Notes under the pieces: generated by a model
Databases searched by the model: none
Told to the model about the DNA's origin: nothing
The model's input: only the letters and a program-made list of their open reading frames with translations
Shown here: positions 19,398-29,500 of the stretch, piece after piece
How the letters are laid out: every line of letters starts with the position of its first letter
Position numbering within the stretch: the stretch's first letter is position 1
Source: Alteromonas marina
GTDB taxonomy: Bacteria > Pseudomonadota > Gammaproteobacteria > Enterobacterales > Alteromonadaceae
Length of the DNA: 64,000 nt
Assembly: GCF_000808575.1 (NCBI RefSeq)
Contig: NZ_JWLW01000002.1
Coordinates: 96,151-160,150, forward strand
Direction: 5' to 3'
Translations under genes and position numbers: made by a program

Positions 19398-19708
19398 ATT
19401 AAGGCACCTTTTCTAGTTACTCGATAGTTTAAAACTATAGCACCAAAGTATTTTTTTACATTTTATTTACAAATTAATTGAACGTACTTTCGCCGCAGAA
19501 AACAGTAACAATAGAGCTTACTGGCAGGCCTAACCACTCTCTTCCAATCGTTGCTGATTGTCTCTTTATTGGTATTACATAAAGTTAATCATCAAGTTAC
19601 AGGATAGCGCCGTAACGACTTCCAAATCAGTAACTTTCGCTAGATAGTAAGCAATACGAAGGATAGTGAATTTCACTTAATGCTAATTTACATGTTGAAG
19701 GAAATACT

Positions 19709-19828
19709 ATGAAAAAAGTGATGATAAACGACGCGCAAGTTATCGAAGCTGATGTGGTGACCAGCAACGGCGTTATTCATGTTATCGATTCAGTATTACT
19801 TCCCGCCGATGTAAAGGCGTCACTGTAA
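19709..19828 (+). pseudogene. C-terminal fragment of a fasciclin domain (39-residue ORF)
   Basis: An ATG with GAAGGA upstream opens a 39-codon ORF starting [20 protein letters not shown], then [19 protein letters not shown]. This is the conserved C-terminal end of fasciclin (FAS1) domains, where [21 protein letters not shown] closes the fold. The rest of the domain (about 100 residues) is absent from the preceding sequence. It is best read as a gene remnant, though the intact start signal leaves room for a short expressed peptide. The rest of the 19398-20062 gap shows no other feature. Confidence 0.75.
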
Positions 19829-20062
19829 TTTATCCGACAAAAATGTAAATGAAGAGCATAGACCAACGATGCTTGGTCTTTGCCCTCTAGTTTAAACATA
19901 GATCTCTTCCAACAATTCCCGCGTAAAAAAAGGCAATTCAACAGAACACTTTAAATGACCTTGTCAAAACCTAAGAATGGAAAATAGATAAAGTCCATCA
20001 ACTCGATGTCACTAGACTTATAAATATCAAAGGTCTATCACTAAACCAGAGAAGGAGTTCAA

Positions 20063-20482
20063 ATGTTTGCGGTTTACACATACAGTATTGCTGGGCTACT
20101 AGTCATTAGTTTGACTGTGTTTGTTCAAAACATCGTAGCCGCTGTTGCACATAGAAAGCAGTCTCACTACATTCCTGGCAAAGTCAGTGAAGAATTAAGC
20201 CATGATAGCTTTGTATTTAGAAGCCACAGAACCTTTCATAATTCGCTTGAAAATATTCATCAATTTGCTCTGCCCGCCCTACTTTGCATGTTCCTTGGAG
20301 CGCAAACAGACGTGCTCGCCATTTTGGTCTGGGCATTCGCAGTAAGTCGTATCATTCATATGGCGCTTTACTATGCTGTTGCCACGGAAAAGAACCCTAG
20401 CCCAAGAAGCTATTTTTACATGATAGGCGCGCTTTGCACGCTTGGCGTTTATGGGCTCGCGTTTATTAATCTATTTATCTAA
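20063..20482 (+). CDS. MAPEG family membrane protein
   Basis: A 139-residue protein with about four transmembrane helices. The MAPEG features are FRSHRTFHNSLENIHQFALPALLCMFLGA (E and N in the helix-2 motif) and AFAVSRIIHMALYY. MAPEG proteins include microsomal glutathione transferases and related proteins; bacterial substrates are mostly unknown. A good AAGGAG precedes the ATG. It stands alone, with the diguanylate cyclase gene following after about 200 bp. Confidence 0.85.
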   Translation: MFAVYTYSIAGLLVISLTVFVQNIVAAVAHRKQSHYIPGKVSEELSHDSFVFRSHRTFHNSLENIHQFALPALLCMFLGAQTDVLAILVWAFAVSRIIHMALYYAVATEKNPSPRSYFYMIGALCTLGVYGLAFINLFI

Positions 20483-20688
20483 AGCAACAATTCGTCGTGA
20501 AAACTGAATAGATGCGTTCTTTTCTAGAAAAAAGCTGCAGGGGATTAAAGTTTTTTGAGAAAAGGCAGATAAATCAGAAGTTAAACTCAGCGCTTAAATA
20601 TTACACTTTTGATTAATGTTCTTTTCTTGATTCAGGCGTATTCTTACTATTTGAAAACTCGACCATGCCCATGTGTTTAGGAGATCCA

Positions 20689-21672
20689 GTGTATATTGAC
20701 CAAGTCGGCGGTCGTACGTTAGCTGATTGCAACGTATTGATAGTCGATGACCAAGCTAGCAGCAGACTCGTATTAGAAACTTTACTCGAAGAAACAGTAA
20801 ATTGTTTTTCTGTTGACTCTGGTAAACAGGCTATCGAGTATTGCAAGCACAACACGCCTGACTTGATCCTCATGGATGTTTCCATGCCAGAAATGGACGG
20901 ACACCATACCACTGCGCAGCTTCGCGCCACCCCCTCTTGCGAACATATACCGGTCATTTTTGTAACGTCTTCTTCAACTGAAGAGGAAGAATCACGCTGT
21001 TGGGCATCGGGTTGTGTGGACTTTGTAGTAAAGCCTGTCAACGCCTGTACGCTGCGCAATCGTGTTAAGTCACATATTCACCACAAACTTAGAAGCGATT
21101 TCTTAGAAACGCTGATTTATCTCGACAAACTGACCGGGGCCTACAACAGGCACTATTTGGATGACTTTTTACCCCGACTTGTAAGAGACAGCGAGCGTAA
21201 CGCTTCTCCCTTGTCTCTTGTTATCTTTGATGTTGATCACTTCAAACTGTTTAACGATATGTATGGACATTTAGATGGCGATAGCTGTTTATGGAAGGTC
21301 AGCAAAACGATAAGTGACGAACTCCTTCGACCTATGGACAAGTTAGTTAGAATTGGTGGTGAAGAGTTCTTAGTGATTTTGCCAGGCACTGACGGGGAGG
21401 GTGCAGTAGCTGTCGCCGAACGTTTATTGCAAACCGTTTACGACCTCAACATTATCCATAGTTCGTCTGAGTATGGGCGTGTAACACTAAGTGCTGGCTT
21501 AGCGATAAAAAACGCCAACGATGATAAAACGATTGATTTCGTAATGCTTGAGGCGGATAAAAACTTGTATTCAGCTAAAACCTCTGGCAGAAATCGGTTA
21601 GTATCCCCTTCACTCTCGTCTGCAAAAAAAGAAAAGACCATCGGCTCTTCACAACCACAGAAAACTGTCTAG
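20689..21672 (+). CDS. REC-GGDEF response regulator, diguanylate cyclase
   Basis: An N-terminal receiver domain (LIVDDQ, phospho-acceptor Asp in LILMDVSMPEMDG, VVKPV lysine) is followed by a GGDEF domain with an intact active site RIGGEEFLVILP. An RPMD inhibitory I-site lies five residues before GGEEF. It should make c-di-GMP under phosphorylation control with product feedback. I chose GTG 20689, which has GGAG five bases upstream; an ATG at 20665 would add eight residues. The stop overlaps the convergent exonuclease gene by 4 bp. Confidence 0.9.
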   Translation: MYIDQVGGRTLADCNVLIVDDQASSRLVLETLLEETVNCFSVDSGKQAIEYCKHNTPDLILMDVSMPEMDGHHTTAQLRATPSCEHIPVIFVTSSSTEEEESRCWASGCVDFVVKPVNACTLRNRVKSHIHHKLRSDFLETLIYLDKLTGAYNRHYLDDFLPRLVRDSERNASPLSLVIFDVDHFKLFNDMYGHLDGDSCLWKVSKTISDELLRPMDKLVRIGGEEFLVILPGTDGEGAVAVAERLLQTVYDLNIIHSSSEYGRVTLSAGLAIKNANDDKTIDFVMLEADKNLYSAKTSGRNRLVSPSLSSAKKEKTIGSSQPQKTV

Positions 21673-22355
21673 CTATCGCCTAATTGAATGCGTCCAACAG
21701 CCCCAGTGTGAATTAAGCAGTCCAGCGTGGCTTCTCTAGTTATACCTAATTCAGTCAATTGAGCTAGGAAGAGCTGCAGTGTAGCCAACGCATCATCTAG
21801 CGCATTATGCTCATAAAAAGCAGGAAGGCCCAAGCGTTGGCGGCAGACACTTAGCGTAGCGCTATTACTTGGCAAAACTTGATGCTGCTTATTTAGCTGA
21901 TATAGCGCAAGCTGCAGGGTATCAATGTAAAGCACATTTATCTTTGGTGCGCCGCACTGTTTAAAAGCTCTGTTTAACGCCGTTAAGTCTAGCCTAGCGT
22001 TGTGAAAAATAAGTACGTGTTGTTGAAATAAGGGTGCGAGTGCATCAATTGCCTGCGCTAGGTTTTCTCCTTTTTGCAAAACATCAAGGGTTAACCCATG
22101 AATCACCGGGCTTTGCCCTAAATCTGCGGTTGTATTAATGACATGATAGCCGCAAGAAGACAAATCAATACGACTACCTATACCACTCACATAACCCACG
22201 GAAGTAATTTGCGTTTTAGAAGGGTTTAGAGACGTAAGCTCCAAATCAACTGCGGTGAACGATGTTTTATAAACGTCAAAATTGCTAAAGCACTGCTTCA
22301 GCTTAGCTTTGCTAGAGAGCGCCTGTGAGCATGCCTTAATCCACTCTTTAATCAT
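21669..22355 (-). CDS. DEDDh 3'-5' exonuclease (DNA polymerase III epsilon-like)
   Basis: 228 residues with the DEDDh motifs: AVDLELTSLNP (Exo I), IFHNARLDLTAL (Exo II) and HNALDDALATLQL (Exo III His and Asp). It lies 5 bp downstream of the cNMP/CBS/DUF294 gene, a pairing often seen next to acetate symporter/CrbS clusters. It is likely part of that operon and not the replicative proofreading subunit. Confidence 0.88.
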   Translation of the reverse strand: MIKEWIKACSQALSSKAKLKQCFSNFDVYKTSFTAVDLELTSLNPSKTQITSVGYVSGIGSRIDLSSCGYHVINTTADLGQSPVIHGLTLDVLQKGENLAQAIDALAPLFQQHVLIFHNARLDLTALNRAFKQCGAPKINVLYIDTLQLALYQLNKQHQVLPSNSATLSVCRQRLGLPAFYEHNALDDALATLQLFLAQLTELGITREATLDCLIHTGAVGRIQLGDS

Positions 22356-22360
22356 ATCGG

Positions 22361-24190
22361 TTAACTTACGCCGCCAGAAAACTTCATCACCATAGCTTGA
22401 TTGGTTCTCTCTATCGCTTTAAATGCCGCTTTAAGCTGATGTTTCTCAATTGAGGACAAGCTGGATATCGACACTCGGTTGTCGGTAACTTTGTTTTCAA
22501 GTTGATGGCGCCAGCGCAGGCGGTTCAGGAAAAGCCAAATATCGCGAAGATTTGTTGCATCACGCTTCGATAGTTGAGAGCGTTCAGACAGAGCTTCCAG
22601 ACGAGCAAGTGTATTAGGTAAAGTCACGCCATCGGCTAAAGCGTAAATTCGGGCGATATTATTAATTAAAGCGACAGCACGGGTTTTAAGATCGATAAGG
22701 TCTTTTTGTTTTCTACCCTTTTCATAAACAAACTTCTGAAACATGGAAAGCGGCACAGATATTTCATTACTATGCCTGGCAAGTGCTGCTAAAAACATGT
22801 TTTGCTGCATCAAAGGCGCACGCCGTTTTTGAAGGTGCTTGAATAAGCTTATATCTCCCGCTGCACATCGAACATCAAGAAAAATATTAAAATGCATAAT
22901 CGCATCTTTGGTGGGCGCTTTTACCCATTGTTTCGCCTCTTCAAGAGCCTCATCCAATGACAACCTAAGCTTGGGGTTACTGGCCATAATATTGCCATCG
23001 CACAGCTTAATACCGCACTTCGCTAACCCGTTGCATACGTACTGAGCCATATTTGAAAAGTATGCGGATTGCGCTTCGGAAGGTCGTTCTGCAAGAAGCA
23101 AGCCGTTGTCTTGATCTGAGCCCATAGTTTGGTCTTCTCTAGCTTGCGAGCCATACACCAACCACGCAAACATCATGGGAGCTTTACCGTTAGCTTGTTG
23201 GAAAAAACCAATGAGTTTTCTGGTCATAATATCGGTTGCTTGTGACAGTATTTTTCCAGCAATATCGTAATCACCCGCTTTTTTCGCGTGAGCAGAGAAA
23301 TAGTGAGGCAGTTGCCACGAGAGGCGAGTGAGTTCATATAAGTTCTCGGCTTTGCTTAGTTCACCAATTATAAACAGTACGTTCCCCCGCTGATGACGAA
23401 TAATATCGCTGGCCGTTACCATTCCAAGCGGCACTTGCGTTTGGTTGTCGATAACAGGCAAATGATGAATATTTTTTTCTGTCATTAGCGCTAATGCATC
23501 AAAAAGCGTTCTGTTTCCCATAATTTGGGCGGGGTTAGCCGTCATTATCTGACTAACAGGGAGATGAGTGTCTAAAGATGCCGCAACTACTCTCGACCTT
23601 AAGTCACGATCAGTAATAATGCCTATAAGCTTCTCTTCTTGCGTAACCAACAAAGAAGAAACTTTTTGCGACGTCATTAACTGAGCAGCAACCGTAATGG
23701 GTGTTTGAGCATCAACGGAAACCGGGGCTTTTTCGATAGCATCAGTAAGGCCTTTGTAGAGCCACATTGAATTACTATCTGCTATAGCGTGATTTTGAAG
23801 TGCATTATTTCTAAGCCCATCAAAAAAGTGCCGTATTACTGGGATCTCTAGTAAAGGCTCAATGGCTAGCGCATCGAAACAATAGACCAACCCAGGGCTG
23901 TCGACCGTTATGCTTAGTGGGAAATTGCTCTTTTCTATTATATTCGTATAACCGAAATAGTCCCCATCACTCAAGTGGCGCGTGGGAGCATCGGAATCTT
24001 TCACAGAAAACTGTCCACTTTGAATAAGAAACAGCGACACCTTATCTTTGAAAACATCGTTAACATTTTCATTAGTTAAATAGATAAGTTCTGTGTGCTT
24101 TACCAACGCGTGTTTCTGATCATAATCTAGTAGTTCAAAAGGCGCTGATGTATTGAGAAAGTCTTCAACTTGCTTAGCCATTGCAGTCAT
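22361..24190 (-). CDS. cyclic-nucleotide-binding / CBS / DUF294 nucleotidyltransferase-like protein
   Basis: About 609 residues. Order: a cNMP-binding-like beta-barrel (about 10-125), two CBS domains (about 155-270, with ITDRDLRSRVVAAS and GMVTASDIIRHQR), then a DUF294 nucleotidyltransferase-like domain with LVYGSQAREDQTMGSDQDNG supplying the GS...DxD pattern, and a helical C-terminal domain. This is the architecture encoded beside actP/CrbS loci, where a signalling role is suspected. Start: ATG 24190 is preferred over GTG 24208; ATG 24181 is also possible. Confidence 0.85.
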   Translation of the reverse strand: MTAMAKQVEDFLNTSAPFELLDYDQKHALVKHTELIYLTNENVNDVFKDKVSLFLIQSGQFSVKDSDAPTRHLSDGDYFGYTNIIEKSNFPLSITVDSPGLVYCFDALAIEPLLEIPVIRHFFDGLRNNALQNHAIADSNSMWLYKGLTDAIEKAPVSVDAQTPITVAAQLMTSQKVSSLLVTQEEKLIGIITDRDLRSRVVAASLDTHLPVSQIMTANPAQIMGNRTLFDALALMTEKNIHHLPVIDNQTQVPLGMVTASDIIRHQRGNVLFIIGELSKAENLYELTRLSWQLPHYFSAHAKKAGDYDIAGKILSQATDIMTRKLIGFFQQANGKAPMMFAWLVYGSQAREDQTMGSDQDNGLLLAERPSEAQSAYFSNMAQYVCNGLAKCGIKLCDGNIMASNPKLRLSLDEALEEAKQWVKAPTKDAIMHFNIFLDVRCAAGDISLFKHLQKRRAPLMQQNMFLAALARHSNEISVPLSMFQKFVYEKGRKQKDLIDLKTRAVALINNIARIYALADGVTLPNTLARLEALSERSQLSKRDATNLRDIWLFLNRLRWRHQLENKVTDNRVSISSLSSIEKHQLKAAFKAIERTNQAMVMKFSGGVS

Positions 24191-24212
24191 AGAAATTGTC
24201 CGGTACACAAAA

Positions 24213-24256
24213 AGAAAAAACCAACCTACTCACTTTCGCCAGTAGATTGGTTTTAT
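24213..24256 (-). terminator. terminator between the symporter gene and the DUF294 gene
   Basis: A 12-bp stem, AACCAACCTACT (24219-24230) with AGTAGATTGGTT (24241-24252), contains one wobble pair. On the minus strand it is followed by a T-run. It sits after the symporter stop codon and just before the DUF294 start, so it should reduce read-through into the downstream pair. Confidence 0.85.
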
Positions 24257-24288
24257 TTTGCTAAAGCCTATCTTTAGGCAACATTAGC

Positions 24289-25995
24289 TTAGTGCGCTGA
24301 TGCTTCACCCGCTCCCTTAGGATAACGAATGCTTTCAACCAGTTCTTGGATTTCTTCTGGCGCTTCATCTGTTGCTTTGAACACAAGGAAAGCCACAATG
24401 AAGTTCACCATCATACCCAAAGTACCAATGCCTTCAGGAGAGATACCAAACCACCAGTTGTCAGGCGTATTAGCCGCTGGGTTTACAAACTTAAAGTAAA
24501 TAATGTAAGCCGCAGTAAACGCGATACCTGAAATCATCCCAGCAATAGCACCTTTATCGTTCATACGCTTGCTAAAGATACCCATGATAATTGCCGGGAA
24601 GAAACTCGACGCCGCCAAGCCGAAGGCAAATGCCACCACCTGCGCCACAAATCCAGGTGGATTAATACCGAAGTAACCCGCTATCACTATCGCCACACCA
24701 GCAGCCAGTCGCGCATACATAAGCTCGGCTTTATCGGTAATATTCGGCATAAAGTTCCGCTTCAGTAAGTCGTGTGATACAGAGGTTGAAATAACCAGCA
24801 GCAAGCCCGCTGAAGTAGAAAGGGCTGCTGCCACACCACCCGCGGCAACGAGTGCAATAACCCACGCTGGCAGGTTTGCAATTTCAGGGTTAGCCAATAC
24901 CATGATGTCGCGGTCAACTTTCATTTCGTTGCGCTCATCACCCGAATAGAACATCTTGCCATCACCGTTCTTATCTTCATATGAGATAAGGCCAGTTTGT
25001 TCCCAGTTTTTAATCCACGACGGCGCTTCTTCATAGCTGGTACCCGTCATTTCAGGGCCGTTAATGGTTTCGATCATATTCACACGGGCAAACGCTGCTA
25101 ACGACGGTGCTGTAGTGTAAAGAATGGCGATAAATGCTAAGGCATAGCCGGCAGATTTACGTGCATCGTGAACTTTAGGCACAGTGAAGAAGCGAACAAT
25201 AACGTGTGGAAGACCCGCAGTCCCCACCATTAGTGCAAAGGTGATAAAGAATACATCGATAGTACTTTTCGTTCCTGACGTATATTCATTGAACCCGAGT
25301 TCGACGGATAAATTATCGAGTTTCTGCAGCATATGCATCCCCGAACCGTCAGCTAAAGTTGCCCCAAAGCCAGTTTGTGGCAGGATGTGTCCTGTTACCA
25401 TCATTGAGATAAACACGGCAGGCACTATGTAAGCGAATATCATTACGCAATATTGCGCTACTTGAGTATAAGTGATGCCTTTCATACCGCCAAGCACGGT
25501 GTAGAAAAACACAATAACCATGCCGATAACTACGCCAGACACAATATCCACTTCTAAGAAGCGGCTGAATACCACGCCTACGCCACGCATTTGGCCTGCT
25601 ACATAGGTGAAGCAAACGAAGATGGCACAAAATACCGCAACCGTACGTGCGGTTTGTGAGTAGTAGCGATCGCCAATAAAGTCAGGTACCGTAAACTTGC
25701 CAAACTTACGTAGGTAAGGTGCTAAACAAAGTGCAAGTAGAACGTAGCCGCCGGTCCAGCCCATAAGGTATACCGCACCATCGTAGCCCATGAATGAGAT
25801 AAGGCCCGCCATAGAGATAAACGATGCAGCCGACATCCAGTCTGCCGCCGTAGCCATACCGTTCATAACAGGCGGTACGCCACCACCTGCTACATAAAAG
25901 TCATTTGTCGACCCGGCGCGGGCCCAAATTGCAATTGCAATATACAGCGCGAACGACGCGCCAACGATAATGAATGTTAAAGCTTGAACGTCCAT
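24289..25995 (-). CDS. sodium:solute symporter, probable acetate permease (ActP-like)
   Basis: 568 residues, about 13 TM helices, SSS family. The N-terminus (YVAGGGVPPVMNGMATAADWMSAASFISMAG) and GLPHVIVRFFTVPKVHDARKSAGYAL match ActP-type cation/acetate symporters, and a hydrophilic insertion lies near residues 310-360. The DUF4212 small-subunit gene lies 3 bp upstream. Substrate assignment rests on neighbourhood (CrbS, acs) and family and is probable rather than shown. Confidence 0.88.
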   Translation of the reverse strand: MDVQALTFIIVGASFALYIAIAIWARAGSTNDFYVAGGGVPPVMNGMATAADWMSAASFISMAGLISFMGYDGAVYLMGWTGGYVLLALCLAPYLRKFGKFTVPDFIGDRYYSQTARTVAVFCAIFVCFTYVAGQMRGVGVVFSRFLEVDIVSGVVIGMVIVFFYTVLGGMKGITYTQVAQYCVMIFAYIVPAVFISMMVTGHILPQTGFGATLADGSGMHMLQKLDNLSVELGFNEYTSGTKSTIDVFFITFALMVGTAGLPHVIVRFFTVPKVHDARKSAGYALAFIAILYTTAPSLAAFARVNMIETINGPEMTGTSYEEAPSWIKNWEQTGLISYEDKNGDGKMFYSGDERNEMKVDRDIMVLANPEIANLPAWVIALVAAGGVAAALSTSAGLLLVISTSVSHDLLKRNFMPNITDKAELMYARLAAGVAIVIAGYFGINPPGFVAQVVAFAFGLAASSFFPAIIMGIFSKRMNDKGAIAGMISGIAFTAAYIIYFKFVNPAANTPDNWWFGISPEGIGTLGMMVNFIVAFLVFKATDEAPEEIQELVESIRYPKGAGEASAH

Positions 25996-25998
25996 GAT

Positions 25999-26265
25999 TT
26001 ACTCCTCATCTACGCCGTAGCGTTTGTCCATGGCGTTCATCTTCGCCATATAGACAAAGATCAATGCAACAAATACGTAAATTGAGCCCTGTTGTGCAAA
26101 CCAGAAGCCTAATTTAAAGCCAAAAAACTGAATTTCATTTAAGATATCGACAAACAGTATGCCGGCACCAAATGATACGATGAACCAAACGACTAAAAGC
26201 TTAGCGAGGAGTGCTAGGTTTTCACTCCAGTAGGCTTTTTTGTCCTCTTCGTTTCTAAATGCCAT
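25999..26265 (-). CDS. DUF4212 small subunit of the sodium:solute symporter
   Basis: 88 residues with two TM helices (LLVVWFIVSFGAGILFV and GSIYVFVALIFVYMAKMNAM) and the N-terminal YWSENL motif of DUF4212. It lies 3 bp before the symporter gene, like yjcH before actP in E. coli. Confidence 0.9.
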   Translation of the reverse strand: MAFRNEEDKKAYWSENLALLAKLLVVWFIVSFGAGILFVDILNEIQFFGFKLGFWFAQQGSIYVFVALIFVYMAKMNAMDKRYGVDEE

Positions 26266-26444
26266 TGTTTCACCCTCATGTCAGGTTAACTAGTTGTTAT
26301 GATTTTACAATTCCCTAACGCTCGGCTTTGTTAACGTTATTGCTGCGTTTGGAAGTTTTGCACAAAGCAGAAACCAAGCAGCAAAAGTCAAGCATCTAGG
26401 AGGTCAGCTACTACTCTAGACCTGAGGTGTGAATTTCAAAATGA

Positions 26445-26471
26445 GACCATGGTCGTAGGTAGACCATGGTC
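26445..26471. promoter_or_regulatory. two GACCATGGTC palindromes upstream of crbS and the symporter operon
   Basis: Perfect 10-bp palindromes at 26445-26454 and 26462-26471, 17 bp apart, lie 52-78 bp before the crbS start and about 180 bp before the divergent DUF4212 start. The first (TGAGACCATGGTCGTA) closely resembles TGAGACTTTGGTCTTA in front of acs. They are candidate CrbR sites or sites of another shared regulator. Confidence 0.55.
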
Positions 26472-26522
26472 GAAATGATTATAATATCGGCACAGTTGTT
26501 AAAACTAGGTTAAAGGAAGATT

Positions 26523-29500
26523 ATGGTTTTTGGTTGGGTAACACTTGCAGTCTTGTACCTCTTTTTGCTGTTTTCACTGGCAAGTTGGGGAGAGAAGAAT
26601 TCGCCTACAGCAAGAGCATTAACTTCCCATCCCGCCATTTATTCATTGGCCCTGGCAATCTATTGTACCGCTTGGACGTTTTTTGGCATGGTGGGGCAAG
26701 CAAGCAGAGATACATGGATTTATCTGCCAATTATGCTTGGCCCTATCCTAGTGTATGTGCTGGGATACAAATTTATTTATAAGCTGACATTAGTCAGTAA
26801 AAAGCAGCATATTACTACCATCTCCGACTTTATTGCCTCTCGTTACGGAAAGCGACAAACCGTTGCCCTGGTAGTAACCCTGATTGCATTACTCGCCACC
26901 ATCCCCTATATCGCGCTCCAATTAAAAGCGGTTGGCGCAACCTTTCAACTGTTAACTCAGCAACCCAACAGTAATGGAATTATCATTGCAGCCACGGGCT
27001 TTATCGCTGTTTTTGCGATCTATTTTGGTACACGCCAAACCGACGTTACAGAATACAGACGTGGTCTAATGCTAGCCATAGCTTTTGAGTCAACCATTAA
27101 GCTACTTGCCTTAGTGTTAGTCGCCATTGTCGGCTATAGCGCTTGGAAACGCACGCAATCAGGGGCATTCTTTGAGAGCTTCACGAATGAGGTAGCACTT
27201 GCGCAATTTGGCTCATTTAGCTTCATCGCACAAACGATTATGGCTGCGGCAGCCATTGTTTGCTTACCTCGTCAGTTTCATGTAGCCATTATTGATAACT
27301 TGAGCTTAGGCCATTTACGCACAGCGCGCTGGCTGTTTCCGCTGTACCTCACCATTATTTCTGCTGTTATTCCTGTTATCGCTATTGCGGGTAAAGCCAT
27401 TTTTGCAGGTCAAGGCATTGAGCCCGATTCGTATGTTTTATCACTCGCTATGTTTTCTGAGTCAGCATTGCTTCAGGTCATAGTTTTTGTGGGAGGGCTT
27501 TCTGCGGCCACCGCTATGATTATTGTCGCCACGTTAACGCTAAGTACCATGCTTACTAATGACGTAATATTGCCCCGTATTCTTGCATTTTCCGGCAATA
27601 CTGATGATAAAAAAGACGTATCGAAAAGAATCCGCCTTATCCGCCGTATCGTTATTGCCTTCATTTTATTAATGGCCTTTTTATACCACCAGCAAATGAC
27701 CAGCAGTCGGTCTCTTCACTCTATTGGTCTTATTGCGTTTTCTCTTGTAATACAGCTAATGCCTGCCATTGTTGGCGGCCTTTATTGGAAACGCGCTCAC
27801 GCCCATGGTGTCTACGCAGGCCTAATGGTAGGGCTTGTTATCTGGGTGCTGTGGTTAGTGCTTCCCATTGTGAGTGAACAAGTGTCTCAGATGGAACAAA
27901 ACGAGCTTATTAGTCAAGGCGCCATGATTAGCTTGGCAGCAAATAGCTTTGTCTACATTCTATTTTCCCACTTTGCGCCACAGCGCCTCATTGACAGAAT
28001 GCAAGCAGAAGCGTTTGTTTCACCCGCTATATCTGGTACTAATACGGTTAAATCACAAGCGACTAATGTCACCGTGTCTGACCTTATCACCCTGCTTTCA
28101 ACCTTTATGGGAACAGGCCGCTGTGATCAACTTCTTACTCAATATCAGCAGTTAAATAATTGCCAGCTAAATCATACTGATACGCCTGATGAGTCTTTTT
28201 TATCCTTTTGTGAAAGGGCTCTCGGTGGTGTGATTGGAGCATCGAGCGCGAAGGTATTACTAGACAGTGCGCTGCGCGGTAAAAAAATGGATTTCACAGA
28301 AGTTATTAACTTCTTCGACGATACCACGCAAGCGATGCAATTTAATATGACAGCACTATTAACCTCGCTTGAAAACATGGATCAGGGAATTAGCGTGGTA
28401 GATAAACATTTGAATTTGGTCGCTTGGAATAAACGCTACGCCAACCTCTATCCCTACCCAGACAACTTACTTGCTGTGGGCACGCCCATTGAAAAGCTCA
28501 TTCGATACAACGCGTCGCAAGGCGAGTTTGGAACTCTCGATGTCGATGCTGAAGTAGAAAAACGTTTGGCGCACTTGCGATCCGGCATGCCCCATCGCTT
28601 TACTCGTCAGCGCAAAGATGGTCGGGTCATTGAAATGGTAGGTAATCCGCTACCTGGCGGCGGTTTTGTAACAAGCTTCAACGACATCACCGGGCACGTG
28701 GAAATTCAGCAAGCGTTAGAAGAGTCGAATATCGATCTAGAAGCCCGTATTAAGAAACGCACCGAAGAAGTGCACTCCATTAACGCTGAGCTTCGACTTG
28801 AAATAGAGCGCCGCTCAGAGGCCGAGAAAGAATTGATAAGAGCACGAAAAGCCGCAGAAGACGCCAACGCCAGTAAAACTCGTTTCTTAGCCCTTGCCAG
28901 TCATGACGTACTGCAGCCACTTAATGCAGCTAAGCTCTATGTAAGTGCGTTGGAAGAGCAGGAACTCTCTGATCAGGCCCAAGCTATTATTCAAAAGCTT
29001 GGCCATAGCGTTACGTCGAGTGAAACCCTTATCGGCACCTTGTTAGATATCGCGCGTTTAGATCAAGGTGAAATGAAGCCCGACATTGAATCTATCGATG
29101 TTCGTGTCCTACTCTCTCCGCTTGTTGATGAAATGGCCATGCGAGCCCGCGAGAAAGGACTGGCCTTCAAAGCCATCATTCGCCCTTGCTGGGTTAAAGC
29201 TGACAAAACGTATTTATACCGAATAACCCAGAATTTGCTATCAAATGCTGTGAAGTACACTGAAATGGGTCGAGTTTTATTTGTCGTAAAACCGGTGAAA
29301 GAAACCGTCTATTTCAAGGTTATCGACACAGGTATTGGTATATCAAATGATAAAAAAGACAGCATATTCGGCGACTTTTTCCGCGCGAACGAAAGTAAAG
29401 AACATGGCTTAGGTCTAGGCTTGGGTGTTGTGCGCCGCTTAAGTTTGCAGTTAAACAGTGATATTAGCGTTAACTCGAAAGTTGGAAAGGGAAGCTGTTT

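Noticed and set aside
20613..21059. 148-residue minus-strand ORF opposite the diguanylate cyclase
   Set aside because: It is a shadow of the REC domain coding region, with no recognisable domain or ribosome-binding site.
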